Both the position numbers and the translations under genes were made by a program. A stretch of DNA of 64,000 nt, from the NCBI GenBank assembly GCA_026706935.1, contig JAPOXV010000023.1:1-64000 (forward strand). Direction: 5' to 3'. The notes below the pieces were generated by a model. It was not told the origin of the DNA. It saw only the letters and a program-made list of their open reading frames with translations, and ran no database searches. Source of the DNA: Gammaproteobacteria bacterium. Lineage in GTDB: Bacteria > Pseudomonadota > Gammaproteobacteria > Pseudomonadales > Azotimanducaceae. This document shows positions 55,001 to 64,000 of this stretch, in pieces (the first letter of the stretch is position 1; each line of letters opens with the position of its first letter).

Positions 55001-58000
55001 TGTTGCCTAAGTCGTTCCTTACAGATACATCAATATCGACAAGATCGACTGCACTGACGGAGTCTATGAAACTTTGGATTTTGCTGTTGCTTGTTTCGAC
55101 GACGTTGCGCTGTAATATGTCTGCTGATAGTATCAGGTCAAAACTGACGTCGGAACTAGATACACTGGATTGGTGCACCTCAACCGCGATGACGTTTTTA
55201 CCCGCCACTAGGTGGCGTGGCGACACCGTAAAGGCATGGAAATTTTGACCATCATCATCAGCGCCTATCGACTCGGTTTCGAATGTAATAGCGCCTACCG
55301 GAGGCATGCGATCGCGAACGACTTCCGTTCCATTGAGGTACACGACTGCTCCGTCGTCTCGTTTTAGGGACAGATTGAGGGCGTTGACAGAAGCCGGATT
55401 AGCAATGTTGAACTGACTGCGGAAGTAGTACGTGATATGTCCGGAGGTGATTGTCGTGGCTTCGTCTCCTTCGCCAAATCCAAGCTGCGCAGCGCCCGTA
55501 GACCATCCGGAATCGTCAAAGTCTCTCTCCCGCCAAGCCGTTCCCTGATCGCTACCGTCGTCGAGGTAACGCCAAGTAGATCCATCCCGAATTAGTGAGG
55601 TTACACCTTCAGAAGGTGCCACTGATAGTTCCAATTTAAAACTGACGTCCGAGCTGCTCGTCGAATTCTGGTGGATCTCGACCGCTAGGACGTTTTCGCC
55701 GTCCTGGAGCTGGTCAGATGAAATCTCCATTTCGACATACGTTGATTCTGCTACCCCGCCAATGGGTGTCGAAGCCGTAGTTTCAAAATTGACATCACCA
55801 TCTGGCATGTTGTCACGGAAGACTTCTGTACCGTTCAGATAAACGACGGCACCATCATCCCGCACAATACGCAGATTCAGAGCTCCCACCGAAGCGACGT
55901 CCTCGATCGTGAATGCACGCCGGAAGTAGTAAGTGATATGCCCTGAATCGAGCAATGTTGTCTCGTCTCCGTCTCCGAACCCAAGTTCGGCAGCACCACT
56001 CGACCATTCGGAATCGTCAAAGTCATTTTCGCGCCAAGCCGTCCCCTGATCCGAACCGTCATCAAGGTAACGCCAAGTAGCGTTTGCGCCGATAAACGTG
56101 GGCGTAGCAGAGACACCTTCCTCAGTTGACGATAGATTAATGGTGACAGAATCCGGTGCCATGATGTTTGGAGCCGTCGTATCGACAACCGTCACGGTAA
56201 TCGTTAGTGAACTAGTGTTACCAGCGGAATCGGTTGCGGTGAATGTCACCGTCGATTCACCGAGCGACAGGGATTCGCCAACATCCGCCATAATTTCAAT
56301 TTCGTCTGCCGCATCGACATCGTCGGAAACTGTAAGGTGTTCGCGGAGAAGCGCGGATGACAACAGTACACCACCCGGTGCGTTGCCTTCTAGCGTGATG
56401 TTTTCACCACTGATTTCAGGCGGCGTTTCGTCGATACTCCTCGAAGCATCCAGTGGATATGCGTCTTGATCGTCGGGAACATTGTCGTTGTCATCGTCAT
56501 CGTCACAGGCGTCCCCCGTGCCGTCAGAGTCCGTGTCCAGTTGATCCTGATTTGCGACGTTCGGACAATTGTCATCGTCGTTTTCTACGCCATCGCCATC
56601 GGTATCTGTTTCTGTTGGCACCAATTCAAACGTCTTAACGATTCGAAATTGATCGTGAACAACCCCTTCGAAGTCGACAAAACTCCCGTCGAGTTGGTTG
56701 CCATTGACGTCGATGATCATCGAACCTTCGATGTTCACCCAGTAAGCCATGATGGGGTGTTCTGTCAGACCACCCTGATTGAACGAAGAACTGCCGACGA
56801 CCGAATAAATCATGCCTTGATTGCTTCCTTCGTTCTTTTGATAGTCGTTACCGTCGGCAGGGTTACCGTTATCCGAATCTTTCGCATGGACTTCCGGGTC
56901 GTACGTACTCGATAGGCCGTAGTGTCCATCCATGAGCACGGAACGCTCATATGAATGACTGTGACCGGTGAGATTCAGGTCTGAACCAAAATACTCAATC
57001 ACCGGGCTAAACCGCTCCCGCATCTCGACGAGTTGGGATTCGGCGTCCGAATCATGAGATCCTTTCGAGTATGGCGGATGGTGCCAATAGGTAAGGATCC
57101 AGTCTTGTGTAGTGGCGGCTAAGTCCTCACAGAGCCAGCTATACATGGCTCCGCCACCACCATCATCTGGACATATATTGGTCGTGGGGTTTTGTGGAGC
57201 AGTACGATCCGTATCGTGTGAGTCGAGGGCAACGAAATGGACATTACCGTAGTCGAAGGAGTAGTAAGCTTCTGTGCCGCTTGCTAAACCTCCTGCTTCT
57301 GCCGCCTTCGGAAGCGTAAATGCGTCGTAATATGGCCCTGACTGCGTAGGCGAGTCGGAAGCTCCGAATTCGTGATTCCCAGGTGATGGCCACAAGACGT
57401 GATTCCTAAGCACTTTAGCAAGTGGCTCGAATAGACCCCGTGTGTGTTCGGTATCCGTACCATCGTTGTACGCATTGTCGCCAAGCATAAGGATGACGTC
57501 GGCTTGTGCGCCGTTATTCTCCGACGCCCACGCGAGGTACTCTTCCATGACGGCATCGACATCCGTACAGCCTTGGTTATCGACGGCACATCGCCCAGAA
57601 TCGCCAATGACCCAAATACGAATCGATTCATTGGCGCCTTTAGGCGGAGAGGTCTTGAAGAAATGGTCAGAATCATTCCCCGCAAATGTCATTGCGGAAT
57701 TACCAATCTCGTAAAAATACTTGGTATTCGAATCTAGACCTGAAATGAGCACCTCGTGCTCAGTGGTCAAAGCTTCATTCTCTATGGTTTCGGTTAATTC
57801 GTCGACCGCTGACCCATAAGAGAGTTTCGTATCGGTAAAGCCGTCCGTACGCCACCGCACGATCATCGAAGACGGTGTTCCCATCTGGAGATACGGTCCG
57901 CGAACGACTTCTGGTGATTCGGCTTCAGCAACCCAGGCGAGTTCTAGGTCGAAACTAAGGTCTGAGCTCGTATTTGAAACTTGGTGTACCTCGACTGCCA

Positions 58001-58988
58001 AGACGTTTTCACCAAGCACCGCCGAGTCCTTCGCTACACTAAATGGATGAAAATTCGCCCCATCGTCCGCCGCGTTTGCAGCAGTCGTGGTGTAGGTGAC
58101 GTCTCCACTGAGATTAGATCTAGCAACTTCAGTACCGTTCAGGTAGACGATTGCGCCGTCATCACGTTTCAGCCGTAAACCGAAAGCAACGATCGCATCT
58201 AGGTCGTCAATATTGAACGTGTGTCGGAAGTAATACGTGATGTGACCGGACGTTAATACGGTTGCTTCATCACCTTCGCCAAAACCAAGTTCTGCCGGGC
58301 CAGATGCCCAACCGGAATCATCAAAATCGGTCTCTCGCCACGCCGTTCCCTGGTCGCTCCCGTCGTCGAGATAGCTCCACGTTGACCCAACGTCAACGAG
58401 GTTGTTTGCTCCCGGTTCAGTAGTCGTGGACTCGAGCGAGAAATCGAAACTCACATCTGAACTGCTCAGACTAGCCTGGTGAACCGAAACTGCGATGACG
58501 TTATTTCCTTGCTGTAATGCGGCATCGTCAAATGCGTGCACGAAGAATTCGTTGGTCTCTATCGCACCGGCGGCGGTGGTATTCGCCGTTATCGTTCCGG
58601 CTGGCATGTTGGTCCGATAGACCTCGGTGCCATTTAAGTAGACGACTGCTCCGTCGTCTCTTAAGATCTCTAGTGAAAGTCCAGCGATATCTGCGGTGCT
58701 TTCGACGGTGAAGTGGTGACGGAAGTAGTAGGTGATATGGCCACTCGACAAAGTCGTTGCTTCATCGCCGTCACCGAAACCGAGCTGTGCAGGTCCGGAT
58801 TGCCAGTTCGAGTCGTCATAGTCCGTCTCGCGCCAGTCCGTACCTAAATCACTACCATCGTCCACGTATAGCCAGGTCGAACCTTTTGCGATTAGCTCTT
58901 CCGCGCTTGAAACGGAGGCTGAGAAGAGTAGAAAGACGCTCAGTAGAACGATGCTGAGGCGAGGTTTATGGGAGTGTGTCGGGTTCAT
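52023..58988 (-). CDS. Very large secreted purple acid phosphatase-like multidomain protein
   Basis: 2321 residues with a signal peptide; AAGGAG lies nine bases before ATG 58988. Order (residues): jelly-roll modules 37-186 and 202-351; Fn3-like 359-446; purple-acid-phosphatase metallophosphoesterase 454-726 with GDSG, GDNAY, GNHE, WHHPPY and GHSHSYER, a full metal set; thrombospondin type 3-like calcium repeats 794-849; HYR domains from 852; jelly rolls 970-1122 and 1137-1289 within HYR2; HYR3 1361-1444; more calcium repeats; HYR4; a Calx-beta split at 1631/1961 by jelly rolls 1638-1790 and 1805-1955; an Ig-like domain 2021-2119; a choice-of-anchor U-type C-terminus ending TPVSN. No sorting tail or membrane helix follows. 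Likely an outer-surface or released phosphatase; substrate unknown. Confidence 0.9.
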   Translation of the reverse strand: MNPTHSHKPRLSIVLLSVFLLFSASVSSAEELIAKGSTWLYVDDGSDLGTDWRETDYDDSNWQSGPAQLGFGDGDEATTLSSGHITYYFRHHFTVESTADIAGLSLEILRDDGAVVYLNGTEVYRTNMPAGTITANTTAAGAIETNEFFVHAFDDAALQQGNNVIAVSVHQASLSSSDVSFDFSLESTTTEPGANNLVDVGSTWSYLDDGSDQGTAWRETDFDDSGWASGPAELGFGEGDEATVLTSGHITYYFRHTFNIDDLDAIVAFGLRLKRDDGAIVYLNGTEVARSNLSGDVTYTTTAANAADDGANFHPFSVAKDSAVLGENVLAVEVHQVSNTSSDLSFDLELAWVAEAESPEVVRGPYLQMGTPSSMIVRWRTDGFTDTKLSYGSAVDELTETIENEALTTEHEVLISGLDSNTKYFYEIGNSAMTFAGNDSDHFFKTSPPKGANESIRIWVIGDSGRCAVDNQGCTDVDAVMEEYLAWASENNGAQADVILMLGDNAYNDGTDTEHTRGLFEPLAKVLRNHVLWPSPGNHEFGASDSPTQSGPYYDAFTLPKAAEAGGLASGTEAYYSFDYGNVHFVALDSHDTDRTAPQNPTTNICPDDGGGGAMYSWLCEDLAATTQDWILTYWHHPPYSKGSHDSDAESQLVEMRERFSPVIEYFGSDLNLTGHSHSYERSVLMDGHYGLSSTYDPEVHAKDSDNGNPADGNDYQKNEGSNQGMIYSVVGSSSFNQGGLTEHPIMAYWVNIEGSMIIDVNGNQLDGSFVDFEGVVHDQFRIVKTFELVPTETDTDGDGVENDDDNCPNVANQDQLDTDSDGTGDACDDDDDNDNVPDDQDAYPLDASRSIDETPPEISGENITLEGNAPGGVLLSSALLREHLTVSDDVDAADEIEIMADVGESLSLGESTVTFTATDSAGNTSSLTITVTVVDTTAPNIMAPDSVTINLSSTEEGVSATPTFIGANATWRYLDDGSDQGTAWRENDFDDSEWSSGAAELGFGDGDETTLLDSGHITYYFRRAFTIEDVASVGALNLRIVRDDGAVVYLNGTEVFRDNMPDGDVNFETTASTPIGGVAESTYVEMEISSDQLQDGENVLAVEIHQNSTSSSDVSFKLELSVAPSEGVTSLIRDGSTWRYLDDGSDQGTAWRERDFDDSGWSTGAAQLGFGEGDEATTITSGHITYYFRSQFNIANPASVNALNLSLKRDDGAVVYLNGTEVVRDRMPPVGAITFETESIGADDDGQNFHAFTVSPRHLVAGKNVIAVEVHQSSVSSSDVSFDLILSADILQRNVVETSNSKIQSFIDSVSAVDLVDIDVSVRNDLGNTLDLGVETDVVFSATDDSGNTGMKTVSVLAKIGPDLTVPDNIVVVSADGGSLSSDFAIIRAFLDGATAYDDDGNELEVSNDAGDSFALGATVVTFSATDSLGRSATATAIVTIVEPTAFADSDGDGMPDLFEVENQLDPNSDDAQGDLDGDGLVNIDEYRQGKNPNLDDVAPILTLPNDVRISATGWYTPVDVGTAMAVDGLDGDVVAASDTLITAFRPGVHSITWSATDAAGNLAEEIQTIEILPLVQVPSRGRIGEGQTYVWTVSLNGAAPNYPVEIAFALSGTASADSDFSVGEMTGSTVLIARDSTWRYLDDGSDQGTNWRESDFDDSGWSTGAAELGFGDGGETTTLTSGHTTYYFRHHFSVADASGVEGLKLSILRDDGAVVYLNGTEIYRTNMPEGEITSSTFAPSAIGGDAESTYETVELSADQLQDGQNVIAVEVHQNSATSSDVSFNFELATGNAPGANDVVSVGSTWRYLDDGSDQGSAWREKEFDDSSWASGAAELGFGDDDETTVITSGHITYYFRHQFTVDMPDSIASLTLSLKRDDGAVVYLNGTEVARDNMAEGEVTYNTLSTGASDDGNNFHDFMVASSHLEEGNNVLAVEVHQVSAGSSDLSFDLRLVKVPAAAETPTSVTIDSALEGMLSVNIASDDDAEGEETIGLTLSAPTSENAVVGSQASTELTIVEDAVPPSLSISISQGENAGQFVSSDGGNVIATVEIQDPNGTHTADWSQSDNNLVPLEGTDSLSFSFDPSGVDAGPYLVSVDVSDDGTPDQTYTTAKVIHISADSASDLDEDGIPNEFDEVVVEHAISLDTSESALVAVAEQGTKLAAGGAATSNSVKGVKVTESMIIEGGEDGGETPLNSEDTGFDYVSGLYDLEIQRLPVPGQSVRIVIPVGAAISADGSFRIYTEVDSWIDFTTDENNAISSSEGTITSCPEVGAESYSSGLNEGNYCIELMIEDGGANDADGEVNGVIDVLGGVGTPVSN
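53124..54077 (-). repeat. Jelly-roll module pair C, inside a Calx-beta domain
   Basis: Fifth and sixth modules. The flanks [13 protein letters not shown] before and [18 protein letters not shown] after together read as one Calx-beta domain, so the pair is again inserted within a host domain. Subtype order matches pairs A and B. Confidence 0.85.
55122..56081 (-). repeat. Jelly-roll module pair B, inside a HYR domain
   Basis: Third and fourth modules ([40 protein letters not shown]). The flanks are the two halves of one HYR domain: [19 protein letters not shown] before and [15 protein letters not shown] after, so the pair interrupts it. Subtype order matches pair A. Confidence 0.85.
57936..58880 (-). 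repeat. Jelly-roll module pair A in the giant protein
   Basis: Two adjacent modules of about 150 residues, each opening STW-Y-DDGSD-GT-WRE and including [14 protein letters not shown] and VSFD-L. The first (58431-58880) and second (57936-58385) belong to different subtypes: the second has DDGANFHPF, the first does not. The same two-subtype order recurs in pairs B and C. Confidence 0.85.
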
Positions 58989-59835
58989 TTTTGCCGTCTC
59001 CTTCTTGAGTTTCAAACTTCAGTTTCTTGTGAATGGTCTCTCTTAATGCTCGTATTGCTGGCGATTTTTTCGTTCTATTAGGAAGTAACTCGATCGCACG
59101 TTCAGCAAGCAGAAACTGTTGTTTCGCTTCCTCATGCCGACCGATTGAGTGAAGCACGCTAGCCTTCTTTACGAGCCACGTTTCTTTTCGATCTACGTCA
59201 TGGAGAATACTATCTACTCGATTAATCGCATTTTGATAGTGTCCTTGATCAATTTCAATCTCTATCGCGAGCCTTCGGAATGTGATTAGGGGTCCGATCA
59301 ATTCGATACCCTCCTCGAGTCCTTCCAATGCCTTAGATAAATAAGGTCTCCCTGCTTCTCTATAGGCTTGGGCTCTAGCGAGATAGTGGTCCGGCGTTGG
59401 AGTCGATTGGTATTCGATGGCTAATTCGTATGCTTGCGCCGCATTCAGGTGTCGTTCTTGCTGTGAGAATACCTTCGCCAGCGCTACGTATCCTCTCGGA
59501 CTGCTTGGCGATCGATTAATAAAGATCTGAAGCGCGGTTTCGGCTTCTTTGAACTCACCTCGTTCGTGCAGTGTCAACCCGGTCAAGTAGTGAACCGTGG
59601 TATTCGATGGAGAAAGTAAGCGAACCCGGTTGAGGTCCTCTAACGCCTCCTCGAAATGGCGATGCTTACGATAGATATCTGCTCGCTCTAGAAGCGAAGC
59701 AATATGATCGGGATCTTTTTCGAGAATAGCATTAAGCGCTTCGACCTGCTCATGCGGATCACCGTGACCAAGAGCTGTTGTACTGACGCAAAACCAACAT
59801 AGAAGTGCAAATTTGGAGATCGTCCGCAACACCAC
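58966..59835 (-). CDS. Exported TPR-repeat protein
   Basis: A 289-residue protein with a signal peptide ([18 protein letters not shown]). At least five TPR-like repeats follow, for example [20 protein letters not shown] and [20 protein letters not shown]. It starts at GTG (GTG-GTG-TTG). Its stop overlaps the giant phosphatase start by 23 bases and holds that gene's ribosome site, so the two are co-expressed; it may bind or help export the giant protein, which is inference. Confidence 0.8.
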   Translation of the reverse strand: MVLRTISKFALLCWFCVSTTALGHGDPHEQVEALNAILEKDPDHIASLLERADIYRKHRHFEEALEDLNRVRLLSPSNTTVHYLTGLTLHERGEFKEAETALQIFINRSPSSPRGYVALAKVFSQQERHLNAAQAYELAIEYQSTPTPDHYLARAQAYREAGRPYLSKALEGLEEGIELIGPLITFRRLAIEIEIDQGHYQNAINRVDSILHDVDRKETWLVKKASVLHSIGRHEEAKQQFLLAERAIELLPNRTKKSPAIRALRETIHKKLKFETQEGDGKNEPDTLP

Positions 59836-60057
59836 ACTACGCAGTGCGCTTGGCTGGAAAGTCTTGATTGAATAGGCTCAGATGACAGGCAAAAATTATT
59901 CTATCTAGGTCAGTCCGGAACAGCTCTGTCGGCGTGAATCGCACGCGTTTCGCGTAGATGAAAGGATTGCGAGTACCACGACGGTATCCCAGCGCTTAAT
60001 CTGGACTGCGCTATCGAGTCTGGTCGCGGGAGATCCGGTGGCTCGAGCGGACGCGCT

Positions 60058-60417
60058 TCAATCCCTCGTCAGCACTTCCAGTAAGTGTCCATCTATATCA
60101 CGCCAGTAAAACCCACGACCACCGTTCCAATTGTTGATTTCACCGTTATCCGATGCGAATGGACCCGAGCCGTACGTAACGCCATTGGCTTTGATTCGAC
60201 TAAAGATACCATCAAATTCTTCGTCCGTCACTTTAAACGCATAGTGATGACTTCGAAATTCCTTCGCGTCATCGAAGTCCATCGTCAATGATCCATTGAC
60301 AACCACGGGCGCGAAATGACCCGTCATTCCTTCGTAAGTTAGCCCCATGATCTCCGCGAAAAAGCGTGCTGCAGCTTCCTTGTCCTTGGACGGTACGATA
60401 GTGTGATTAAGTTCCAT
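60058..60417 (-). CDS. VOC family (glyoxalase-like) protein
   Basis: A 119-residue single VOC module: MELNHTIVPSKDKEAAARFF with the first metal His, SHHYAFKVTDEEFDGIF in the middle strand and YWRDIDGHLLEVLTRD with a Glu ligand. Likely metal-binding. The reaction is unknown. It follows iscS on the same strand by 209 bases, without a shared overlap. Confidence 0.8.
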   Translation of the reverse strand: MELNHTIVPSKDKEAAARFFAEIMGLTYEGMTGHFAPVVVNGSLTMDFDDAKEFRSHHYAFKVTDEEFDGIFSRIKANGVTYGSGPFASDNGEINNWNGGRGFYWRDIDGHLLEVLTRD

Positions 60418-60626
60418 GAGCAGACTCTCACTCGGTGCGAGACACGATTGTTAGTCCAATTATCGATTTTCAAAGCGTTTGGAGGGTATCAATCACATTA
60501 ATTTAGCGACCCGGCTAGATAGTGAGCGTGAGAGACACAGACTGATCAATCCAGTATGTAATTCGGTGGTAAATATCAATGTGATTTCGCGCAGTCGAAG
60601 CGAGGGGCGCGACTTGAAGCGAATAT

Positions 60627-61802
60627 TTAGCTGTCTGTCCTTCGTTCTCGAAGCGTATGAACCACATCCGCAATTCTGGTCGCAGCGTAATCGACTTCCT
60701 CTTCGGTCGTAAACCGACCTACCGTAAACCGCAAGGATGCGGAGGCTAGTTCATCGGCGACACCGATCGCACGCAAAACATATGACGGTTCGACCGTAGC
60801 GGATGTGCAAGCAGAGCCTGACGAGACGGCAACGTCATTCAGCGCCATCAATAGGGTCTCGCCATCTACCCCTCCGAATCCGATATTGATTAGTCCTGGA
60901 ATCCGTTGGTTTTCGGATCCATTCATATGAACGTCAGGTATCTGTCTGAGATGCGCCCATAGTCGTTCTCTCAATGCACGAAGGTGCGTTGCTTCGCGTT
61001 CAAGTTCGACCGTACAAATGGACGCAGCGGCGCCGATCCCAACGATTTGGTGAGTCGCTAACGTGCCCGATCGTAAGCCCCTTTCGTGGCCGCCACCATG
61101 GATGATGGCTTGTAAGGGGATGTTTCCAGCGCGCCGGACGTAAAGCGCACCGATACCCTTCGGACCGTAGATCTTGTGTCCCGAAATACTCAGCATATCA
61201 ATATTCAGTTTGTCAACATTCACCGGCACTTTACCGACACTTTGCGCAGCGTCGACATGAAAAAAAACCCCTCCGTCCCGACAGATCTGACCAATCGATG
61301 AAACGTCGTTCAAGACACCGATTTCATTGTTCACATGCATGATCGAGACGACGAACGTGTCGTGCTCGATCGCATCCGCAACATGGTTCGGCGACACGAG
61401 TCCATCTGTATCTGGTTTAACGTACGTGACGCGTATACCTGTCTTCTCTAAATACTCACAGGTGTCCAGCACCGCTTTGTGTTCATACGCACTGGTCACG
61501 ATATGTCCCGAACCAAAGTGCTCCGCAAGACCTTTTAATGCGAGGTTATCTGATTCGGTCGCTCCGGAAGTCCAAACGATCTCTAATGGATCCGCGCCAA
61601 TCAGCTGAGCGAGCTGGACGCGAGCGTTCTCAACGTGCTCCTCTGCTTCCCAACCGAACACATGCGATGTCGAGGCTGGGTTGCCAAAGTCGCCATCGAA
61701 CATCAGGCACTTGCTCATTTTGTGAGCGACGCGCGGGTCAACGGGAGTCGTTGCCGCATAGTCGAGGTATACCGCACGTGCGCGCGGAGAAGCGATGTTC
61801 AA
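60627..61802 (-). CDS. iscS: Cysteine desulfurase
   Basis: A 391-residue PLP enzyme that passes sulfur from cysteine to persulfide for Fe-S clusters and tRNA thiolation. [15 protein letters not shown] opening, [11 protein letters not shown] with the PLP lysine and [17 protein letters not shown] with the sulfur-carrying Cys. Complete. iscR and iscU, which usually accompany it in the isc operon, are absent on both sides. Confidence 0.95.
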   Translation of the reverse strand: MNIASPRARAVYLDYAATTPVDPRVAHKMSKCLMFDGDFGNPASTSHVFGWEAEEHVENARVQLAQLIGADPLEIVWTSGATESDNLALKGLAEHFGSGHIVTSAYEHKAVLDTCEYLEKTGIRVTYVKPDTDGLVSPNHVADAIEHDTFVVSIMHVNNEIGVLNDVSSIGQICRDGGVFFHVDAAQSVGKVPVNVDKLNIDMLSISGHKIYGPKGIGALYVRRAGNIPLQAIIHGGGHERGLRSGTLATHQIVGIGAAASICTVELEREATHLRALRERLWAHLRQIPDVHMNGSENQRIPGLINIGFGGVDGETLLMALNDVAVSSGSACTSATVEPSYVLRAIGVADELASASLRFTVGRFTTEEEVDYAATRIADVVHTLRERRTDS

Positions 61803-61905
61803 ACGTGGATGCCGCTAAATCGGCCGTAATAGCAAGGCGTTAGCACTCAATTTTATGGTGCGTATTACCGGGTCACAGAGGCAAAAACCCGGCAGTTATG
61901 AACGT

Positions 61906-62628
61906 CTAGTCGCGAGGAACTGCAATAGCGCGTTCAATATGCGTGAACATACCACGCAAGATCTGCACCTCCGTTTCGTCGAGCTCAATTCGGCCGAACA
62001 TTCGTTGAAAACGCGTATAGGCCGTTCTGGGGGCGCTTGGATCAAAGAATCCAATCGCGTTTAAGACACGGTCAAGGTGTTCGTACATTGCCACGATTTC
62101 GGAATGAGTAGCATGTCTGCGATCCCAACCGGCTTTAACTTCGGAATTGCCACGCGCCTTAAACAACTCGTAAACGACGATTTGGACAGCCATCGCCAAG
62201 TTCAACGATCCGTACACGTCCGACGATGGAATCCGAACGTGCAAGTTACACATCGCTAGTTCGTCGTTGGACAACCCGTTGTTTTCACGACCAAATAGAA
62301 CCGCGAGTGGCTTAGCAGCTTCTGACATACTGACGACGTCTAGTGCAAACTCCTCAACACTTTTTACCGTCCAAGGAATGTGGCGGTCACGTACACTAGT
62401 TCCCGCCACGAACCCACAATCCCCGATCGCGTCCTCAAGCGAGTCAAGCACCTTCGCTGACGCAACCACATCCAATGCCCCAGCAGCTCGCCAGTCAGCC
62501 TGTGGATCCGGAAAGCGTTTCGGATTAACAAGATAGAGAGACGATAGGCCCATCGTCTTCATTGCTCGTGCTGTGGCCCCAATATTGCCCGGGTGCGACG
62601 GTTCAACAAGCACTATCCGAATTTCCAA
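61906..62628 (-). CDS. trmJ: tRNA (cytidine/uridine-2'-O-)-methyltransferase TrmJ
   Basis: A 240-residue SPOUT enzyme that 2'-O-methylates position 32 of tRNA. HPGNIGATARAMKTMG opening, LFGRENNGLSNDELAMC in the knot and SLNLAMAVQIVVYELF. The C-terminal dimer helix is present. 104 bases upstream of iscS on the same strand and divergent from the SuhB-like gene. Confidence 0.95.
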   Translation of the reverse strand: MEIRIVLVEPSHPGNIGATARAMKTMGLSSLYLVNPKRFPDPQADWRAAGALDVVASAKVLDSLEDAIGDCGFVAGTSVRDRHIPWTVKSVEEFALDVVSMSEAAKPLAVLFGRENNGLSNDELAMCNLHVRIPSSDVYGSLNLAMAVQIVVYELFKARGNSEVKAGWDRRHATHSEIVAMYEHLDRVLNAIGFFDPSAPRTAYTRFQRMFGRIELDETEVQILRGMFTHIERAIAVPRD

Positions 62629-62681
62629 ATCTACGCTCCGGTCAACTGCGCTATGAAAGCATCAATGCTAGAATTTTTCGC

Positions 62682-63446
62682 GTGCAACCCATCCTAAGAA
62701 TCGCGACACAAGCGGTGCGTGCGGCAGGTCGCGAACTGATGGCTCGCGCACCTAGCGCGCCTTCGTCGCGCTCCATTTCAGCTGCGAGTGAAGCGTATTT
62801 TCAACGTACGCACGATCGCGCATTACGGACGATTGCTAGCACGATCCAACGGTCATATCCCGAACACGAAGTGGTCTCATCTGATGATTTTTTGGGGCAG
62901 GCTAACGCCGAAACGAGCTGGATCGTCGAACCGATCTGCGGTCGGATGAACTTTATGCGCCGCCTAGACCACTTCTGTACTTTGGTGGGTATATCACGAG
63001 CGGACCGACTTCAACATGCATTGATCGTTGATCATTTTCGGGACGGTCACTTTCACGTGACTCGCAGAGAAGGGTGTTTCACCAATGATGGCCGCATGCG
63101 CGTAAGCGATACGCGAACCACAAGTGGTGCATTCGTCGCACTCAACGGACCCGACGCCATTGCGGAACATTCGAATCTACGACTTACGACCCGAGTTTCT
63201 GGTTGTCTCGGGCTCGATATCGCGAACACAGCGTGCGGACGATTCGATGCATTGACGTGCGAGAGCGCTTCAGTCTTCCACTTTCAGTTCGCCAGACTGT
63301 TTATTCGTGAAGCAGGTGGATTTGCCTCTACTTTGAACGGCGGTGAATGGTCTTCTCTTGACGACGGTCTAATCGCCGGCAACACATACTTGCACCGCAA
63401 GCTTGTTGCGGAACGCGTAAAACGAGAATCAGTCGCTGCCGTGTAA
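62682..63446 (+). CDS. SuhB-like inositol monophosphatase family protein, active site degenerate
   Basis: A 254-residue protein. GTG 62682 aligns with the SuhB opening (VQPILRIATQAVRAAGREL). The fold is kept (SWIVEPICGRMNFMRRLDHF aligns with the WVIDPLDGTTNF motif), but the metal-binding residues DPLD are EPIC, TEES is SSDD, and the WD motif of the C-terminal ligand reads FHF. Phosphatase activity is thus unlikely. SuhB in E. coli has a structural role with NusA in rRNA antitermination that does not need catalysis. suhB normally lies next to trmJ and secF, as here, so this is the positional orthologue. Confidence 0.85.
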   Translation: MQPILRIATQAVRAAGRELMARAPSAPSSRSISAASEAYFQRTHDRALRTIASTIQRSYPEHEVVSSDDFLGQANAETSWIVEPICGRMNFMRRLDHFCTLVGISRADRLQHALIVDHFRDGHFHVTRREGCFTNDGRMRVSDTRTTSGAFVALNGPDAIAEHSNLRLTTRVSGCLGLDIANTACGRFDALTCESASVFHFQFARLFIREAGGFASTLNGGEWSSLDDGLIAGNTYLHRKLVAERVKRESVAAV

Positions 63447-63462
63447 GCGGAATACCGAGCCG

Positions 63463-64000
63463 TTAAACGACCTCGCCACTACCCTCTTTCTGAGGCAACG
63501 CCAAATCTTCACTCGTGATGTTGAGCATCAGCAGAAGGTTTGCCGCGACGTAAATCGACGAATACGTACCGATCACGACACCAATCGTCAACGCAGTGGC
63601 GAAACCCGAAATTTGCTCCCCACCTGCCAGCAACAGCGCAAGTAACACCAACAACGTCGTCAACGACGTTACCAACGTCCGACCAAGCATTTGATTCAAG
63701 GACATGTTGATGATCTCGACCGGATTCCGTCGACGGATCGTCCTGAAATTCTCACGAATCCGGTCAGACACCACGATCGTGTCATTTAGTGAATAACCAA
63801 TTACGGCGAGTAACGCCGCTAACTCCGCAAGATTGAACGTCCAGCCGAACATGCAGAAGAGCCCGACGACGATGATGACATCGTGCATCAGCGCCACAAC
63901 CGCGCCAAGTGCGAACTTGCCGGTAAAACGAAGCATGATGTACAACAACACCATACCGAGTGCCACCAGCAGTGCGAGACCGCCTTTCTCTGTTAATTCT
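63463..64000 (-). CDS. secF: Protein-export membrane protein SecF (C-terminal part)
   Basis: The minus frame runs off the window edge without a start. It contains four membrane segments, LHDVIIVVGLFCMFGW-like (ALMHDVIIVVG), the RND motif YSLNDTIVVSDRIREN, and SLTTLLVLLALLLAGG. SecDF uses the proton gradient to pull proteins out of SecYEG. The upstream residues (ELTEKGGLALLVAL) continue the typical SecF sequence, so the gene extends past 64000. Confidence 0.95.
   Translation of the reverse strand, partial: ELTEKGGLALLVALGMVLLYIMLRFTGKFALGAVVALMHDVIIVVGLFCMFGWTFNLAELAALLAVIGYSLNDTIVVSDRIRENFRTIRRRNPVEIINMSLNQMLGRTLVTSLTTLLVLLALLLAGGEQISGFATALTIGVVIGTYSSIYVAANLLLMLNITSEDLALPQKEGSGEVV

Noticed and set aside
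52023..59015. DNA repeats suggesting a CRISPR array or direct-repeat element
   Set aside because: The repeats are coding, 450 bases or longer, divergent, and in phase with the reading frame; they are protein modules.
60479..60712. Plus-strand 77-residue frame
   Set aside because: It overlaps the 3' end of iscS in antisense and shows no protein features.

Overview
The window looks like chromosomal DNA of an uncultivated marine-type gammaproteobacterium. The backbone is gammaproteobacterial: ndk-rlmN-rodZ-hisS-yfgM-bamB-der, guaB-guaA beside divergent xseA, EF-G-like/tadA/purL, and trmJ-iscS near suhB-secF. The accessory genes (HpcH-type aldolase, ADP-ribosylglycohydrolase, phytanoyl-CoA dioxygenase, SCP2, sulfotransferase, D-aminoacylase, cytochrome/copper fusion, very large secreted phosphatase) resemble those of marine particle- or host-associated lineages. 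That lifestyle is inference. I see no rRNA, tRNA, CRISPR, insertion sequence or prophage.

Layout. 1-0.8 kb: a MazEF-type toxin-antitoxin pair. 0.9-3.5 kb: a minus-strand SCP2/sulfotransferase/DUF1214 operon. 3.6-4.3 kb: a decayed two-gene toxin-antitoxin-like module (amber-split gene plus truncated PIN protein). 4.5-11.4 kb: single metabolic and repair genes, a sigma-region-4-like DNA-binding protein and a rhomboid protease. 11.5-15 kb: a tight plus-strand module of glutamate-cysteine ligase-like, M14 deacylase and MetX-like genes. 15-19.6 kb: an oxidoreductase-SelD fusion, a redoxin/cytochrome/copper-oxygenase/EF-hand fusion and a small membrane protein. 20-25.6 kb: a DUF4143 ATPase, a five-gene exported and membrane cluster of unknown role (lipoprotein, its secreted paralogue, DUF6152, two DUF6644), and a Nudix hydrolase. 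25.6-32 kb: purL, tadA and an EF-G-like GTPase. 32.3-37.6 kb: D-aminoacylase, a DUF262/DUF1524 restriction-type protein, PhyH. 37.7-50.7 kb: purine and translation/envelope housekeeping genes. 50.9-51.5 kb: a Doc-type toxin with a small upstream antitoxin candidate. 52-59.8 kb: a 2.3-kilo-residue secreted purple-acid-phosphatase-like protein and a TPR lipid/periplasmic partner. 60-64 kb: VOC protein, iscS, trmJ, a degenerate SuhB and the start-truncated secF at the window edge.

The points most worth a second look are: purL, whose homologous N-terminus reaches back to a CTG codon directly after the tadA stop with a perfect AGGAGG inside tadA; the Doc toxin, which has no ATG/GTG/TTG for its N-terminus; the amber-interrupted antitoxin-like gene; the SuhB homologue that has lost its metal ligands; pairs of jelly-roll modules dropped into the middle of HYR and Calx-beta domains in the giant protein; and the DUF6152/DUF6644 cluster. 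All assignments come from reading the sequence against remembered family features; no database search was run.
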